Of a DNA stretch of 64,000 nucleotides, positions 52,630 through 63,100 are shown in pieces. The notes under the pieces were generated by a model. It had not been told where the DNA came from. It saw nothing but the letters and a program-made list of their open reading frames with translations, and did not search any database. Source of the DNA: Leisingera aquaemixtae (lineage in GTDB: Bacteria; Pseudomonadota; Alphaproteobacteria; Rhodobacterales; Rhodobacteraceae); contig NZ_JAHVJQ010000004.1 in NCBI RefSeq assembly GCF_019801145.1, positions 248,001-312,000 on the forward strand. Direction: 5' to 3'. How positions within the stretch are numbered: the stretch's first letter is position 1; each line of letters begins with the position of its first letter. Both the position numbers and the translations under genes were made by a program.

Positions 52630-54403
52630 GGCAGCGCACCTTGTGGCCGGGTTCCAGGTGTTTCAAATTCACCAGGGGCGGGGCATCGACGCCATTGAAC
52701 CGGAACGCCTCGGGCCAGCGCTCGGGCGCGCCTGCGCCCTGGGCCACCAGTTTCAGGTCGATGGGGCGGTCGATGTCAGGTTCCGGCTGGGCGGCAATCA
52801 GCGCCTTGGTGTAAGGATGCTGGGGATTATAGAACAATGTTTCCGGCGGCGCCTGCTCGACGATCAGGCCGCGCCGCATCACCGCAACTTCATCGGCGAT
52901 CCGGGCCACCACGGCAAGGTCATGGCTAATGAACAGGTAGGACAGGTTGTGCTGGTCGCGGATGTCCTCCAGCAGCCGCAGGATCTGTTCCTGTACCGAG
53001 ACATCCAGCGCAGAGGTCGGTTCGTCGCAGACAATCAGCGCCGGGTCCAGCATCAGGGCGCGCGCAATTGACAGGCGCTGCCGCTGGCCGCCGGAAAAAG
53101 CGTGCGGGTAACGCTTCAGCATATCAGGCGACAAGCCCACCAGACGCAACATTTCCGCGGCCTTGTCGCGGCGCTCCGCGCGGGTGCCGATGCGATGGAT
53201 ATCCAGCGGCTCCATCAGCGTGTCCTGAATGCGCATTCGCGGCGACAGCGAAGAGTACGGGTCCTGAAACACCATCTGGGCCTGCCGCTGAAAGGCTGTA
53301 CGCGTTTCCCTATCCATATCGTGGACTGTAACCGGGGGCTGGCTGGCCTCGGGCCGGAACAGCACCTCGCCGCCGGGGTCGGGCGGCTCTGCCCCCAGCG
53401 CGATGCGGGCCGCGGTGGTCTTGCCCGAACCGCTTTCGCCGACAATTGCCAGTGTCTCCCCGCGGGTCACCCGCAGGTCGATCTCGCGGCAGGCGTGGAT
53501 CAGCGTGGGAGCCTGCCAGCCCTTGCCGGCCCGCAGTGTGTAAGTCTTGGAGACAGATTTCATCTCCATGATCAGGTCTTCGCGCGAAGGCGGAATCGCG
53601 ACCACTGCCTCATCCGGGATTTCCGGTGCGGCGTCGAACAGCGCCTTGGTATAAGGATGCGCAGGCGCGCGCAGCATCGGTTCGGCGCGCCCTGACTCCA
53701 TAACCCGGCCCTTGTGCATCACCACCACCTGCTCGGCCATGTTGGCCACCACGCCCAGATCATGGGTCACCAGGATCATTGCCATCCCGGTTTCCCGCTG
53801 CAGGTCTTTCATCAGCCCCAGCACCTGCGCCTGGGTGGTCACGTCAAGCGCTGTGGTCGGCTCGTCGGCAATCAGCAGGTCCGGCTTGGCCACCATCGCC
53901 ATGGCGATCATCGCCCGCTGGCGCATTCCGCCGGACAATTCAAACGGGTAGGAGCGGTAGGTGCGCTCCGGTTCTGGAAATCCAACCCGCTCAAAACACT
54001 CCAGAACCACATCGCGCGCCTCGCGTTCGGATTTGCGTCCATGCAGCCACAGAACCTCGGACACCTGGTTGCCGATCCGGTGCAGCGGCGAAAGCGAGCG
54101 CATCGGCTCCTGGAAAATCATCGAGATGGTGTTGCCGCGCACATCCCGCATCAAGCGTTCGTCCAGCGATGCCAAGTCCAGCTTCTTGCCGCGGGTCTCC
54201 AGCAGGATGCGACCGGACCGCAATTGAGCCACTTTTGGCAGAATGCGCAGAACTGCCCGGCAGGAAACCGTCTTGCCCGAGCCGCTTTCCCCGACCAGGG
54301 CAAGCGTTTCCCCCGGTTGGACGGCAAAGCTCACGTCCTTGACGACAGAGTCTCCTTTGCCAAACCCGATGCTGAGGTTTTCGACGGACAGCAGCGGACG
54401 CAT
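52622..54403 (-). CDS. Fused two-domain ABC ATPase (DppDF/YejF-like)
   Basis: A 593-residue protein with two complete ABC ATPase domains. In the first, Walker A is [10 protein letters not shown] (about residues 35-44) and the signature is [15 protein letters not shown]. In the second, Walker A is [10 protein letters not shown] (about 317-326), the signature is [15 protein letters not shown] and Walker B is [14 protein letters not shown]. Both look catalytically intact. C-terminal oligopeptide-type extensions follow each domain. It is the first gene of the transporter operon, divergent from a TetR regulator. The single-gene fusion favours a Yej-like system. Confidence 0.93.
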   Translation of the reverse strand: MRPLLSVENLSIGFGKGDSVVKDVSFAVQPGETLALVGESGSGKTVSCRAVLRILPKVAQLRSGRILLETRGKKLDLASLDERLMRDVRGNTISMIFQEPMRSLSPLHRIGNQVSEVLWLHGRKSEREARDVVLECFERVGFPEPERTYRSYPFELSGGMRQRAMIAMAMVAKPDLLIADEPTTALDVTTQAQVLGLMKDLQRETGMAMILVTHDLGVVANMAEQVVVMHKGRVMESGRAEPMLRAPAHPYTKALFDAAPEIPDEAVVAIPPSREDLIMEMKSVSKTYTLRAGKGWQAPTLIHACREIDLRVTRGETLAIVGESGSGKTTAARIALGAEPPDPGGEVLFRPEASQPPVTVHDMDRETRTAFQRQAQMVFQDPYSSLSPRMRIQDTLMEPLDIHRIGTRAERRDKAAEMLRLVGLSPDMLKRYPHAFSGGQRQRLSIARALMLDPALIVCDEPTSALDVSVQEQILRLLEDIRDQHNLSYLFISHDLAVVARIADEVAVMRRGLIVEQAPPETLFYNPQHPYTKALIAAQPEPDIDRPIDLKLVAQGAGAPERWPEAFRFNGVDAPPLVNLKHLEPGHKVRCHA

Positions 54404-54829
54404 TCAGCTTTTCCCGCCCAGCTGGTTCAAGGCGCTCATGAGATCGTGTTTTCCCCTGTTTTTTTCATCACCTTCGCGCGCCGGAGGCCGTTTAGTCAAA
54501 CCCCATTTGGCCAGATGCCGGCTTTGCAAGGGAAAATTGGCCAGGCGGCCGAAGGCGGCCTTGGGCGGGGAATGCCATGCAGCCAGCCTTAAAAGTATTT
54601 GCGAGGACGTCCAGCCGGGTGCGCCAGCACACGGAAGCAAGAGGTCACAATGACGTCAGGGTAGGCTTTTGCTGCCTGAGCAGACGGATCTTCGGGGCCG
54701 CATTTGCGGTGTGTCGCTGTAACCACTCAGTTCCAACCGCAAATCATGGCGGACAGGAATGACAGGTTGGCGCGCGCGGCAGCTGCGGCATAGGATGGCC
54801 CGGAACGAGACCGCTCAGAAAGGCCGCAA
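54404..54829. other. Divergent intergenic region between the ABC operon and the TetR gene
   Basis: These 426 bp contain no gene I can support. A 78-codon minus-strand frame (54404-54640) abuts the ATPase gene but has no recognisable domain. A TGACGTCA 8-bp palindrome lies at 54651-54658. The region should contain the promoters of both units and a TetR operator, which I could not pin down. Confidence 0.45.
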
Positions 54830-55495
54830 ATGGCGCAAAAACCTGTTCTGCACCGGGATGATCCAGAGGCCGAGCCGCTGGTCGGCAATATCAAAGTCAC
54901 CCGCAACGACTGGCTGAACGTGGCGATGGACGTGCTGATCTCTGACGGGGTGGAACAGGTTAAGGTGCTGGCGCTGGCAGAGCGGATGCAGGTTTCGAGA
55001 TCCTCGTTCTACTGGTACTTCAAGTCGCGCCAGGACCTGTTGGACGCGCTTCTGAAAACCTGGGAGCAGACCAACACCGCGGGCATGGTGCGTCAGGCCG
55101 AGGCGTCGGCCGAAACCATTACCGGGGCGGTTCTGAACGTCTTTCACTGCATCACCAATCCCAACCTGTTCAACACCGCCCTGGATTTTGCGGTGCGGGA
55201 CTGGTCGCGCCGCTCTGGCAAAGTGCGCAGCCTGCTGGACCGCTCCGACCGGCGCCGGGTTGAGGCGCTGACAGCGATGTTTGCCCGCTATGGCTACCCC
55301 GAGCGAGAGGCCATGACCCGCGCCAAGGTGCTGTATTACATGCAGCTGGGCTATGACATGGCGGACCCGAACGAAAGCCATGCCCACCGGCTGGAAGTGA
55401 CGCCCGAATACCTCAAGGTGTTCACCGGGCGCGAGCCGCTGGCTGAGGAGATCGAGGCCTTTACTGAGTTCACGCGCCAGCACTGGGACATCTGA
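54830..55495 (+). CDS. TetR/AcrR family transcriptional regulator
   Basis: A 221-residue regulator. The N-terminal helix-turn-helix (about residues 25-70) contains VKVLALAERMQVSRSSFYWYFKSRQDLLDALL, a canonical TetR recognition region. The C-terminal ligand domain (about 75-220) is family-specific and gives no clue to the inducer. AAAGG lies 7 bases before ATG 54830. It is divergent from the peptide-transporter/CoA-transferase operon and most likely represses it in the absence of substrate. Confidence 0.9.
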   Translation: MAQKPVLHRDDPEAEPLVGNIKVTRNDWLNVAMDVLISDGVEQVKVLALAERMQVSRSSFYWYFKSRQDLLDALLKTWEQTNTAGMVRQAEASAETITGAVLNVFHCITNPNLFNTALDFAVRDWSRRSGKVRSLLDRSDRRRVEALTAMFARYGYPEREAMTRAKVLYYMQLGYDMADPNESHAHRLEVTPEYLKVFTGREPLAEEIEAFTEFTRQHWDI

Positions 55496-55525
55496 TACCC
55501 CAGTGCCGGCTTGTGATGGCTGGTT

Positions 55526-58500
55526 TTACAGGCTGAGCAGCGCCTCATCCGCTGCATTTCGGACTTTCCTGGCGGCTTCCAGGCGCACCGGGCCGTAACC
55601 GCGGATTTCCATCGGCGCTTGCAGGATTTCCATGCAGGCGTCATGGGTGCCAGGCGTGTAGCGCTGGGCAACCTTGCTGAGCGCGGCCTCGTACCACGTC
55701 AGAAGATCGCGGTGCAAGCGGGCTTCCTCGTGGTATCCAAAGATGTTGAAGGCGGTGCCGCGCAGTCGGCGTGCCTTGACCAGCAGGTTCAGAGCCGGGC
55801 GCAGCCAAGGGCCAAATGAGCGTTTCAGCGGCCGGCCGCGGCAATCCTTTTTGCGGCTCAGCAGCGGCGGAGCGAGGTGGTATTTGACCGTGTAATCACC
55901 CTCGAATTCGTCCTCGATCTGGTGGCGGAATTTTTCACTGGTCAGCAGCCGGGCAACCTCGAATTCGTCCTTGTAGGCCATCAGCTTGAACAGCGACCGG
56001 GCCGCCGCAGCGGTCAGCTGCTCCTGTGCGTCAGCAGGCAGGGCGTCGCGGAACCGTGCCAGCGTTTCCTGATACCGCGATGCATATTCGGTATCCTGGT
56101 ATCCGGTCAGGAAGGTTGCTCGCCGCTGAACCAGCTCTTGCAGCGTTTCGTCCTCGTCGGGAGTTTCCTTGTAGATGTCCTCGACCAGCCTCGGGTCTGC
56201 TGCCATGGCGCGGCCGATGGCAAAGGCGAGCCGGTTTTTTTCGATCGCAACACCGTTCAGTTCGATCGCTTGGTCCAATGCGCCGGCGCTGACCGGCACA
56301 AGCCCTTTTTGCCAGGCAAAGCCCAGCATCATGACATTGGCGAGGACTGCGTCACCCAGCATTGTTTCGGCAGCCTCGTTGGCGTTGAAGCCGGACAGGT
56401 TGGCCGGACCAACAGCGTCGGCGATGGTCCGTTCTCGCACCCCTGCCATCAGGTCGGCATCGCGGCGCAGAACCAGATCGCCGGTGGGCATTTCCGCCCG
56501 GTTTAGCACCACCTTGGTGCCGGGGCGGTAGTGAACCGATGCCTTGGGCGCCGAGCTCACGACAACATCGCAGCCGATGACAGCATCTGCGCCACCCTGG
56601 TCGATCCGCACCTGGTTCAGCGTCTCCGGGGACTTAGACAGCCTGATGTAGCTCAGCACTGTGCCGAACTTCTGGGCAAAACCGGTGAAGTCCAGAACGC
56701 TCGATCCCCTGCCCTCCAGATGCGCGGCCATAGTGATCAGCGCCCCGACGGTGACAACGCCGGTGCCGCCCACCCCGGTGACGAGCAGGTCAAACGGCTC
56801 TGCCAGGGAGGGAAGGACCGGGGCAGGCAGCTGGGCTGCCAGTTTGGCGGCGTCCAGCCCGGCGGGCTTCTTCTTGCGCCGGGTTGCGCCCTCGACGGTG
56901 ACGAAGCTGGGGCAGAAGCCGTTAAGGCAGGAGAAGTCCTTGTTGCAGGTGGAGAGGTTGATCTTGCGTTTGCGACCGAACGGCGTTTCCTTCGGCTCCA
57001 CGCTCAGGCAGTTGGATTCAACCGAGCAATCGCCGCAGCCCTCGCAGACCAGATCGTTGATGAAGGCAAACCGCTTGGGGTCCTCCATCTTGCCGCGCTT
57101 GCGGCGGCGGCGTTTTTCGGTGGCGCAGGTCTGCTCGTAGATCAGCACGGTGACGCCGGGGATCTCGCGCAGTTCACGCTGGACCGTGTCCAGTTCCGCG
57201 CGGTCATGGAAGGTGGTGCCGCTCGGGAAATCCCCATGGCTGAACTTGCCGATGTTGTCTGAGATCAGGGCAATACACTGCACGCCTTCGGCGCGGCAGG
57301 TCTGGGCGATGCCATGGACTGAGACCGGTCCGTCCACCGGCTGGCCGCCGGTCATCGCCACCGCGTCGTTATACAGGATCTTGTAGGTGATGTTGGTGCC
57401 GGCCGCGACCGCCTGGCGGATCGCCAGCGAACCGGAGTGATACCAAGTGCCTTCACCGAGGTTCTGAAACACATGCTTGTTTCCATTGAACTGCGAGGCA
57501 ACGGTCCACGGCACGCCTTCACCGCCCATCTGGGCATAGCCGGCGGTTTCACGGTCCATCCAGCTGGCCATCACATGGCAGCCGATGCCGGAAAACGCCT
57601 TGGAGCCTTCCGGCAGTTTGGTAGACGTGTTGTGCGGGCAGCCGGAGCAGAAGTAAGGCGTGCGGGTGGCGCCGGGCACGTTCAGCACTTTCGGCGGTTC
57701 AGCCGTCAGCGCAGCGGCTTTGGCCGGCAGGTTTTCTTCCGGGAAAAACTTGTCCAGCCGCGCCGCCACGATGGGCGCCAGCAGCAGCGGGCTCAGCTCA
57801 CCGGTCCACGGGATCAGCGGCTCGCCCTGGCTGTCGTATTTGCCGACCATCTTCTCCGGCTTGCTGCCGGGCCAGTCATAGAAGTTCTCTTTGAACTGGC
57901 TTTCGATGATGCCCCGTTTTTCTTCGACAACCAGCACTTCCTGCTTGCCCTTCACGAACTTCAGCGCATCGGTGCGGTCCAGCGGCCAGACCATCCCAAC
58001 CTTGTAGATGTCGATGCCCAGACGGCGGCAGGCGGCCTCGTCGATTCCTAGCAGCCGCAGAGCCTCCATCAGGTCCAGATGCCCCTTGCCGGTGGAGACA
58101 AAGCCGAAGCGGGCGTCCTTGATGTCATAAATCCGCTTGTCGATCGGGTTTGCCTCGGCAAAGGCGCGCACCGCGTCCAGCTTGGCGTGGATGCGGGTTT
58201 CGATCTCGGGCGAGGGCAGGTCGGCGCGGCGGATATGCAGCCCGCCAGGGTAATCCGGCAGCTCCGGATAAATGAACTCTCGGTCCGGCTGCAGTTCCAC
58301 TGAGCGCGCGCTCTCCACGGTTTCCGACACTGCTTTGAAGCCGACCCAGGTGCCTGAGTAGCGGGACAGGGCAAAGCCGTATTCGCCGAAGGTCAGGTAT
58401 TCGGACACATCCGCCGGGTTCAGAACCGGCATGAACCAGGACATGAAGGCCACATCCGACTGGTGCGGCATCGACGAGCTGACACAGCCGTGGTCGTCGC

Positions 58501-58948
58501 CGGCAACAACAAGGACACCGCCCTTGGCTGACGATCCGTAGGCGTTGCCATGCTTCAAGGCATCGCCGGAGCGGTCAACCCCGGGCCCCTTGCCGTACCA
58601 CATGGAGAACACGCCCTCGACCTCGCAGTGCGGGTCCAGGATGGCCTGCTGGGCACCCAAAACCGCGGTGGCGCCCAGGTCTTCGTTCACGGCGGGCATG
58701 AACTTGATGCGGTTTGCCTGCATCCGTTCCTTTGCGCGCCAGAACTCCAGGTCGACCCCACCCAGCGGCGAGCCGCGGTAGCCGGAGACAAAACCGGCCG
58801 TGTTCAGGCCTGCTTCCTTGTCGCGGCGGGCCTGGTCCAGCATCACGCGGGCCAGCGCCTGCGTGCCAGTCAGGAACACCCGGCCCTTGGTCATGTCATA
58901 ACGGTCGTCCAGCTTGTAGCTGCGGAAATCGTGGCTCAGCTTGGTCAT
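55526..58948 (-). CDS. Fused indolepyruvate:ferredoxin oxidoreductase
   Basis: A 1140-residue cytoplasmic enzyme fusing the IorA and IorB functions. It oxidatively decarboxylates aryl- or branched-chain 2-oxo acids to acyl-CoA using thiamine diphosphate and iron-sulfur clusters. Residues 1-400 are the pyrimidine-binding and core domain. CSGCPHNTST (about 434-443) and the following GEGTWYHSGS region form the ThDP domain. CEGCGDCSVESNCLS (about 630-645) with CNKDFSCLNGFCPSF supplies Fe-S cysteines. The gamma domain starts at VTGVGGTGVVTVGAL (about 720). I chose ATG 58948 (MTKLSHDFRSYKLDDRYD); the frame is open upstream to 59131. It is divergent from an Lrp/AsnC regulator. Confidence 0.92.
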   Translation of the reverse strand: MTKLSHDFRSYKLDDRYDMTKGRVFLTGTQALARVMLDQARRDKEAGLNTAGFVSGYRGSPLGGVDLEFWRAKERMQANRIKFMPAVNEDLGATAVLGAQQAILDPHCEVEGVFSMWYGKGPGVDRSGDALKHGNAYGSSAKGGVLVVAGDDHGCVSSSMPHQSDVAFMSWFMPVLNPADVSEYLTFGEYGFALSRYSGTWVGFKAVSETVESARSVELQPDREFIYPELPDYPGGLHIRRADLPSPEIETRIHAKLDAVRAFAEANPIDKRIYDIKDARFGFVSTGKGHLDLMEALRLLGIDEAACRRLGIDIYKVGMVWPLDRTDALKFVKGKQEVLVVEEKRGIIESQFKENFYDWPGSKPEKMVGKYDSQGEPLIPWTGELSPLLLAPIVAARLDKFFPEENLPAKAAALTAEPPKVLNVPGATRTPYFCSGCPHNTSTKLPEGSKAFSGIGCHVMASWMDRETAGYAQMGGEGVPWTVASQFNGNKHVFQNLGEGTWYHSGSLAIRQAVAAGTNITYKILYNDAVAMTGGQPVDGPVSVHGIAQTCRAEGVQCIALISDNIGKFSHGDFPSGTTFHDRAELDTVQRELREIPGVTVLIYEQTCATEKRRRRKRGKMEDPKRFAFINDLVCEGCGDCSVESNCLSVEPKETPFGRKRKINLSTCNKDFSCLNGFCPSFVTVEGATRRKKKPAGLDAAKLAAQLPAPVLPSLAEPFDLLVTGVGGTGVVTVGALITMAAHLEGRGSSVLDFTGFAQKFGTVLSYIRLSKSPETLNQVRIDQGGADAVIGCDVVVSSAPKASVHYRPGTKVVLNRAEMPTGDLVLRRDADLMAGVRERTIADAVGPANLSGFNANEAAETMLGDAVLANVMMLGFAWQKGLVPVSAGALDQAIELNGVAIEKNRLAFAIGRAMAADPRLVEDIYKETPDEDETLQELVQRRATFLTGYQDTEYASRYQETLARFRDALPADAQEQLTAAAARSLFKLMAYKDEFEVARLLTSEKFRHQIEDEFEGDYTVKYHLAPPLLSRKKDCRGRPLKRSFGPWLRPALNLLVKARRLRGTAFNIFGYHEEARLHRDLLTWYEAALSKVAQRYTPGTHDACMEILQAPMEIRGYGPVRLEAARKVRNAADEALLSL

Positions 58949-58977
58949 CGCGGCGGAATCCTTGCGCGGAATATGTG

Positions 58978-58989
58978 TTTTCCGGAAAA
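58978..58989. promoter_or_regulatory. Palindrome in the ior/asnC divergent region
   Basis: TTTTCCGGAAAA is a perfect 12-bp palindrome 29 bp upstream of the oxidoreductase start codon. CCGGAAAA recurs at 59088-59095, at the start codon of the Lrp/AsnC gene. The two copies flank the 146-bp divergent promoter region. They are candidate operator half-sites for that regulator. Confidence 0.4.
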
Positions 58990-59094
58990 GTAATCCACGA
59001 AGGCTGAAAAGATTTGCCTGATTTACTTCTTTTGCAGCGAGTTGTGGCTGTGTTATCCAGAAGTTCCTGACTTTTCGGAGAAAATGACCGGAAA

Positions 59095-59553
59095 ATGAAA
59101 GTAGACGACCGCGACCGCCGGATTTTGACACTGCTGCAGGAGGATTCCCGCATTTCCAACGCCGATTTGGCTGAGTCTGTGGGCATGTCTCCGTCTGCTC
59201 TTTGGCGCAGGGTGCGGGCGCTTGAGGAGGCGGGCATCATTGAACGCTACGGCGCCGTGGTGAACGCACCGGCAATGGGGCTGGGGTTTCAAGCCATCGT
59301 GCATGTGCATCTGACACGCCATGATCCGGACAAGCTGGTGGAGTTCATCCGCGCCGTTGAAACCAGCCCGCTGGTGCAGGAGTGCTATGCCACCACCGGG
59401 CAGGCCGATTACCACCTGCGGGTTCTGGCGCCGGATCTGGAGGCCTACAACAGGTTCCTGGAAAATTTCCTGTTCCGGCTTCCTGCTGTTGCAAGTGCCC
59501 AAACCAATGTGGTGCTGCGCACGATCAAGCGGGACAAACCTGTAGTTCCATGA
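59095..59553 (+). CDS. Lrp/AsnC family transcriptional regulator
   Basis: A 152-residue regulator. The N-terminal helix-turn-helix (about residues 3-50) includes DRRILTLLQEDSRISNADLAESVGMSPSALWRRVRALEEAGII. The C-terminal RAM effector domain contains YATTGQADYHLRVLAPDLEAYNRF. Such proteins sense amino acids. Being divergent from the 2-oxo acid oxidoreductase, it probably controls that gene in response to an aromatic or branched-chain amino acid. Confidence 0.92.
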   Translation: MKVDDRDRRILTLLQEDSRISNADLAESVGMSPSALWRRVRALEEAGIIERYGAVVNAPAMGLGFQAIVHVHLTRHDPDKLVEFIRAVETSPLVQECYATTGQADYHLRVLAPDLEAYNRFLENFLFRLPAVASAQTNVVLRTIKRDKPVVP

Positions 59554-59571
59554 AAACTCGCATGCAGGGGC

Positions 59572-59964
59572 TTAGGCAGCTGCGTATTTTACCCAGGCCC
59601 AGGCCATGGCTATGTAGGTCAGCTGGTGCAGCGCCTGGTCCGAGCCCATCGCCTGCCAGAACATTGCCTGCTGCGGATTCAGCTTTTTGCGTTCTGAAAA
59701 CCTGGCTTTACCGAAATCAATGTGGAAATGCACAATCCATTCCAGCACGGCCAGCACCAGGATGAATGTCAATGATGCCCCGAACAGAAGGAAAATAAGA
59801 GCGGAGCCGGCAATATGCACGCCGGCGTGCTGCGCCCGGCCCATATGCGCATAGGCGCAGCGGCCCGACAGCATCTTCGGGGTCTGAAGGAAGAAGTCGG
59901 CAAACAAATGCTTGACCTGCAAAGCGCAGAGCAGCAGCAGAACGGATCCGACGTATTCCGGCAA
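59572..59964 (-). CDS. DUF3307 membrane protein
   Basis: A 130-residue membrane protein with about four helices and the histidine/aspartate pattern of DUF3307: KHLFADFFLQTP near residue 20, QHAGVHIAGSALIF, HFHIDFGKARFS, and SDQALHQLTY near the C terminus. The function of the family is unknown. I propose a TTG start at 59964, because AGGAG lies 10 bases upstream and the family begins here. The frame is open further, but no better start is seen. It stands between the AsnC gene and the pseudo-ABC gene. Confidence 0.75.
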   Translation of the reverse strand: MPEYVGSVLLLLCALQVKHLFADFFLQTPKMLSGRCAYAHMGRAQHAGVHIAGSALIFLLFGASLTFILVLAVLEWIVHFHIDFGKARFSERKKLNPQQAMFWQAMGSDQALHQLTYIAMAWAWVKYAAA

Positions 59965-60135
59965 ACCAATAAGTCTCCTGAAAGTATAGTTGGCTGGAAC
60001 CTTACGGATTTTTTGCCGTCTGGCAAATGCTGTGACGGCAGAGTGCCGCAACGGGACAGGGCGGGTTACTGCCCATTGCCTGCAGCAGCTAAACCGCGCT
60101 ACCCATAGGGTATCTTGTCCGTAGCTGCCATTTAT

Positions 60136-60149
60136 GGAGCATTCCCATA
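60136..60149 (+). promoter_or_regulatory. Ribosome-binding site and probable AUA start codon
   Basis: GGAG (60136-60139) is followed by 7 bases and then ATA (60147-60149). The frame from the TAA stop at 60090-60092 to GTG 60201 contains no ATG, GTG or TTG. The codons after the ATA encode ERSLFRFIWKYSKRDQLV, which looks like the natural N-terminal elbow and first helix of an ABC exporter. This suggests initiation at AUA. A CTG at 60159 or an upstream ATT at 60141 are less well spaced. Confidence 0.5.
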
Positions 60150-63100
60150 GAACGCTCTCTGTTCCGTTTCATCTGGAAATACTCGAAACGCGATCAGCTG
60201 GTGCTGCTGGTTGTCACTGCTTGCCTGTTCCCGCTGCTGTATCTGACGCTGGAGCTGCCCAAGCGGATTATCAACGATGCGATTGGTGCCGAGAGCTCGA
60301 CGATTACGGTGCTGGGGCAGAGTTTTGACCAGCTGACGTTCCTGTGGATCCTTTGCGGGGCTTTCCTTCTGTCGGTGCTGTGCCACGGTCTGCTGAAGAT
60401 GCGGATCAACACCATGAAGGGTGTGCTGGCGGAGCGGATGCTGCGCCGGTTCCGCTACCAGCTGATCGCCCGCGTCCTGCGCTTCCCGCAGCCCTATTTC
60501 GAGCGGGTCAGCCAGGGTGAGCTGGTGTCGATGGTCACTTCGGAATCCGAACCGATGGGCGGGCTGATGGGCGACGCGGTCAGCCAGCCGGTGCTGCAGG
60601 CCGGGCAGATGCTGACCATCCTGTTCTTTCTGTTTCTGCAGAACTTCTGGTTCGGGATGGCGGCGATTGCCCTGATTCCGCTGCAGGGCTGGCTTATCCC
60701 GATGCTGCAACGGCAGATCAACCAGCTGAACAAGAAACGTATTAAGCAGGTGCGGGCGCTGGCGACAGAAATCGGGGAAAGCGCCGCCGGCGCTTCGACG
60801 CTGCGGATCAATGGCGGCTGGCGTTACCGGATGGCGATCATCACCGCCCGGCTGGGGCGGCTTTATGAAATCCGCTTCCTGATCTACCAGAAAAAGTTTT
60901 TCATGAAGTTTCTCAATAACTTCATCACCCAGCTGACTCCTTTCTTCTTTTATGCAGTCGGCGGGTATCTGGTGCTGCAGGGCAAGGTCTCGCTGGGCGC
61001 TCTGGTGGCAGCCCTGGCCGCTTACAAGGATCTGGCATCGCCCTGGAAGGAGCTGCTGGCATATTACAACCAGACCCAGGACATGAGCCTGCGCTGGGAT
61101 GTGATCCTGGAGCGCTTTGCGCCGCAGGGGATGGTGGATGAAGAGCTGCTAAGCGGTGAACCGGAGGAGCTGCAGCATCTCTCCGGCGATGTGGTGCTTG
61201 ATTCCGTCACTGTGCGGGACTCCGACGGCAATCTGGTGCTCGAGGAATTGAGCGCAACCTTTCCGGCCGGGCAGGTGGTCGGGATCGCAGCGCCATCCGA
61301 AGAAGACCGCAGGGCGCTGGCGGAGCTCCTGACGCGGGAAATCCTGCCGTCCTCGGGGACTGTGACCGTGGCAGAGCAGGACATGAGCGGGCTGCATCAG
61401 GCAGTAGTGGCAGCGCGGATTGGCTATGCCACGTCGCGGCCGGTGCTGTTTCAGGGGTCCTTTGGCGACAACGTGATGATGCCGATGCGGATGCGCCCGC
61501 AGGGAGATGCGCGGGATCCGGAACAGCTGGAGGTCGCCATTCAGGCGGGCAACAGCCCGGACCCGTTTGATGCGCCGTGGCTGGACCCCAAGCTGGCCGG
61601 GTTTTCCAGCGAGGCTGAATTGCGCGGCTGGTGGCTGAAAGTGGTGGAGGGGATCGGCTCTGACACTGCGCTGTTCCGGCGCGGTATCGAGCAGCGGTTC
61701 GAGGAGGCCGCGCATCAGGAACTGGCGGAGAAACTGGTGAGGCTGCGTCCAACGGTACGCGAGGCGATCGAAAATGCCGGGCTGGATGTGCATGTGCATT
61801 TCCTGGAGCACGGGAGCTACAACCCGGCCCTCCCAGTTGCCGAGAACCTTTTGTTTGCGGCCTCTCAGGAGGCCCTGACCGGCGAGATGCTGAACGAGCA
61901 AAGGGATTTCCTTGACCAGCTGAAGCAACTTGGCCTTGACGAAAGCCTAGTTGCGCTGACCCGTGATGTGGTTGAAATGCTGCGGCAGATCTTTGGCATG
62001 GATGGAACCGGCCACCCGCTTTTCCGTAAGCTTGGCCTGGACGTTGCGGCCTACGAGGCTGCGCTGGCGCTGGTGGACCGCTCCGGCACCGCTGATGCGG
62101 CGGCGCTGAGCCGGGAAGAACTGGCGCAGCTGCTGATCGTGCCCTTCACCATCTCCGCAGAGCAAATTGGGCCCGCATTTGAGGATGACATGAAGGAGCG
62201 CATTCTCGGCTTCCGGCGCAGCCATGGGGACGCGCTTTTGAAGACGCTGGGCACAGGTTTTGCGCCTTTCCAGGAAGACGCAATTACCCCCAGCCTCACG
62301 GTTCTGGAAAACGCTCTCTTCGGCAAGATATCCGATGCCGCAGGTGCCAAGGGTGATGAGGTGCGCAAACTGGTCTCCGACCTCATGGTGCGCGAAGGCT
62401 TGCGCGACCAGGTGGTGGAACTGATTTTCGACATGCCGATTGCAGTGGGCGGGCAGGGGCTGGCAGCCAGTTTCGCGGAACCGCTGGCCTTCTGCCGCGC
62501 CACGATCAAGCGTCCGGATATCCTGATCCTGGATTCCGCGATGGCGAGCTATGACCTGGAAACCCGCGTTGCGGTGCACAAGAACCTGCGCAAGCTGCTG
62601 CCCGACACGACGCTGATCTATCTGGCGCCCGGATTTCAGAACCCGGACGTATTTGATGTGTTCTTTGAATTGCGCCAGGGCCGGCTGGTCAGCGATGAGG
62701 CGCAGGCCGTGTCCGCGGAAGAAGGTGCAGCCAGCCAGGATCTGGCCCGCAAGCTGCGGGCGCTGGAGCAGACCGAGCTGTTTTCCGGTCTCAACCGGCG
62801 CCAGCTGCGCCTCCTGGCTTTCGGCGCGCGCTGGTACGAGGCCAAGGCGGGCGAGGTGGTTTTCCTCAAGGACGACGAGGCCACGGACGGCGCCTACATG
62901 ATTTTGTCGGGCGAGGCAGATCTTCTGTTGCCGCAAGAAGGGGCGGAGGACCGGTTGATTGCCCAGGTCGGCCCAGGCCGGCTAGTCGGAGAACTGGGGC
63001 TTATCCGGCAGGAGCCGCGCGCGCTCAGCATGGTTGCAGCAAGCGATCTGCGATGCCTGCGGATCGGCGAGGAAGAGTTCCTGGCGGTTGTGGAGAACGA

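Noticed and set aside
54404-54640. A 78-codon minus-strand frame directly upstream of the fused ATPase gene
   Set aside because: It has no domain or conserved look and occupies the expected promoter region; coding potential is not supported.
54651-54658. TGACGTCA as a TetR operator
   Set aside because: An 8-bp palindrome is too short to claim by itself, and no second copy or larger dyad surrounds it.
60134-60328. ATG 60134 as the start of the pseudo-ABC gene
   Set aside because: It opens a different frame that soon stops and does not encode exporter-like sequence. Only the frame through ATA 60147 joins the membrane domain.
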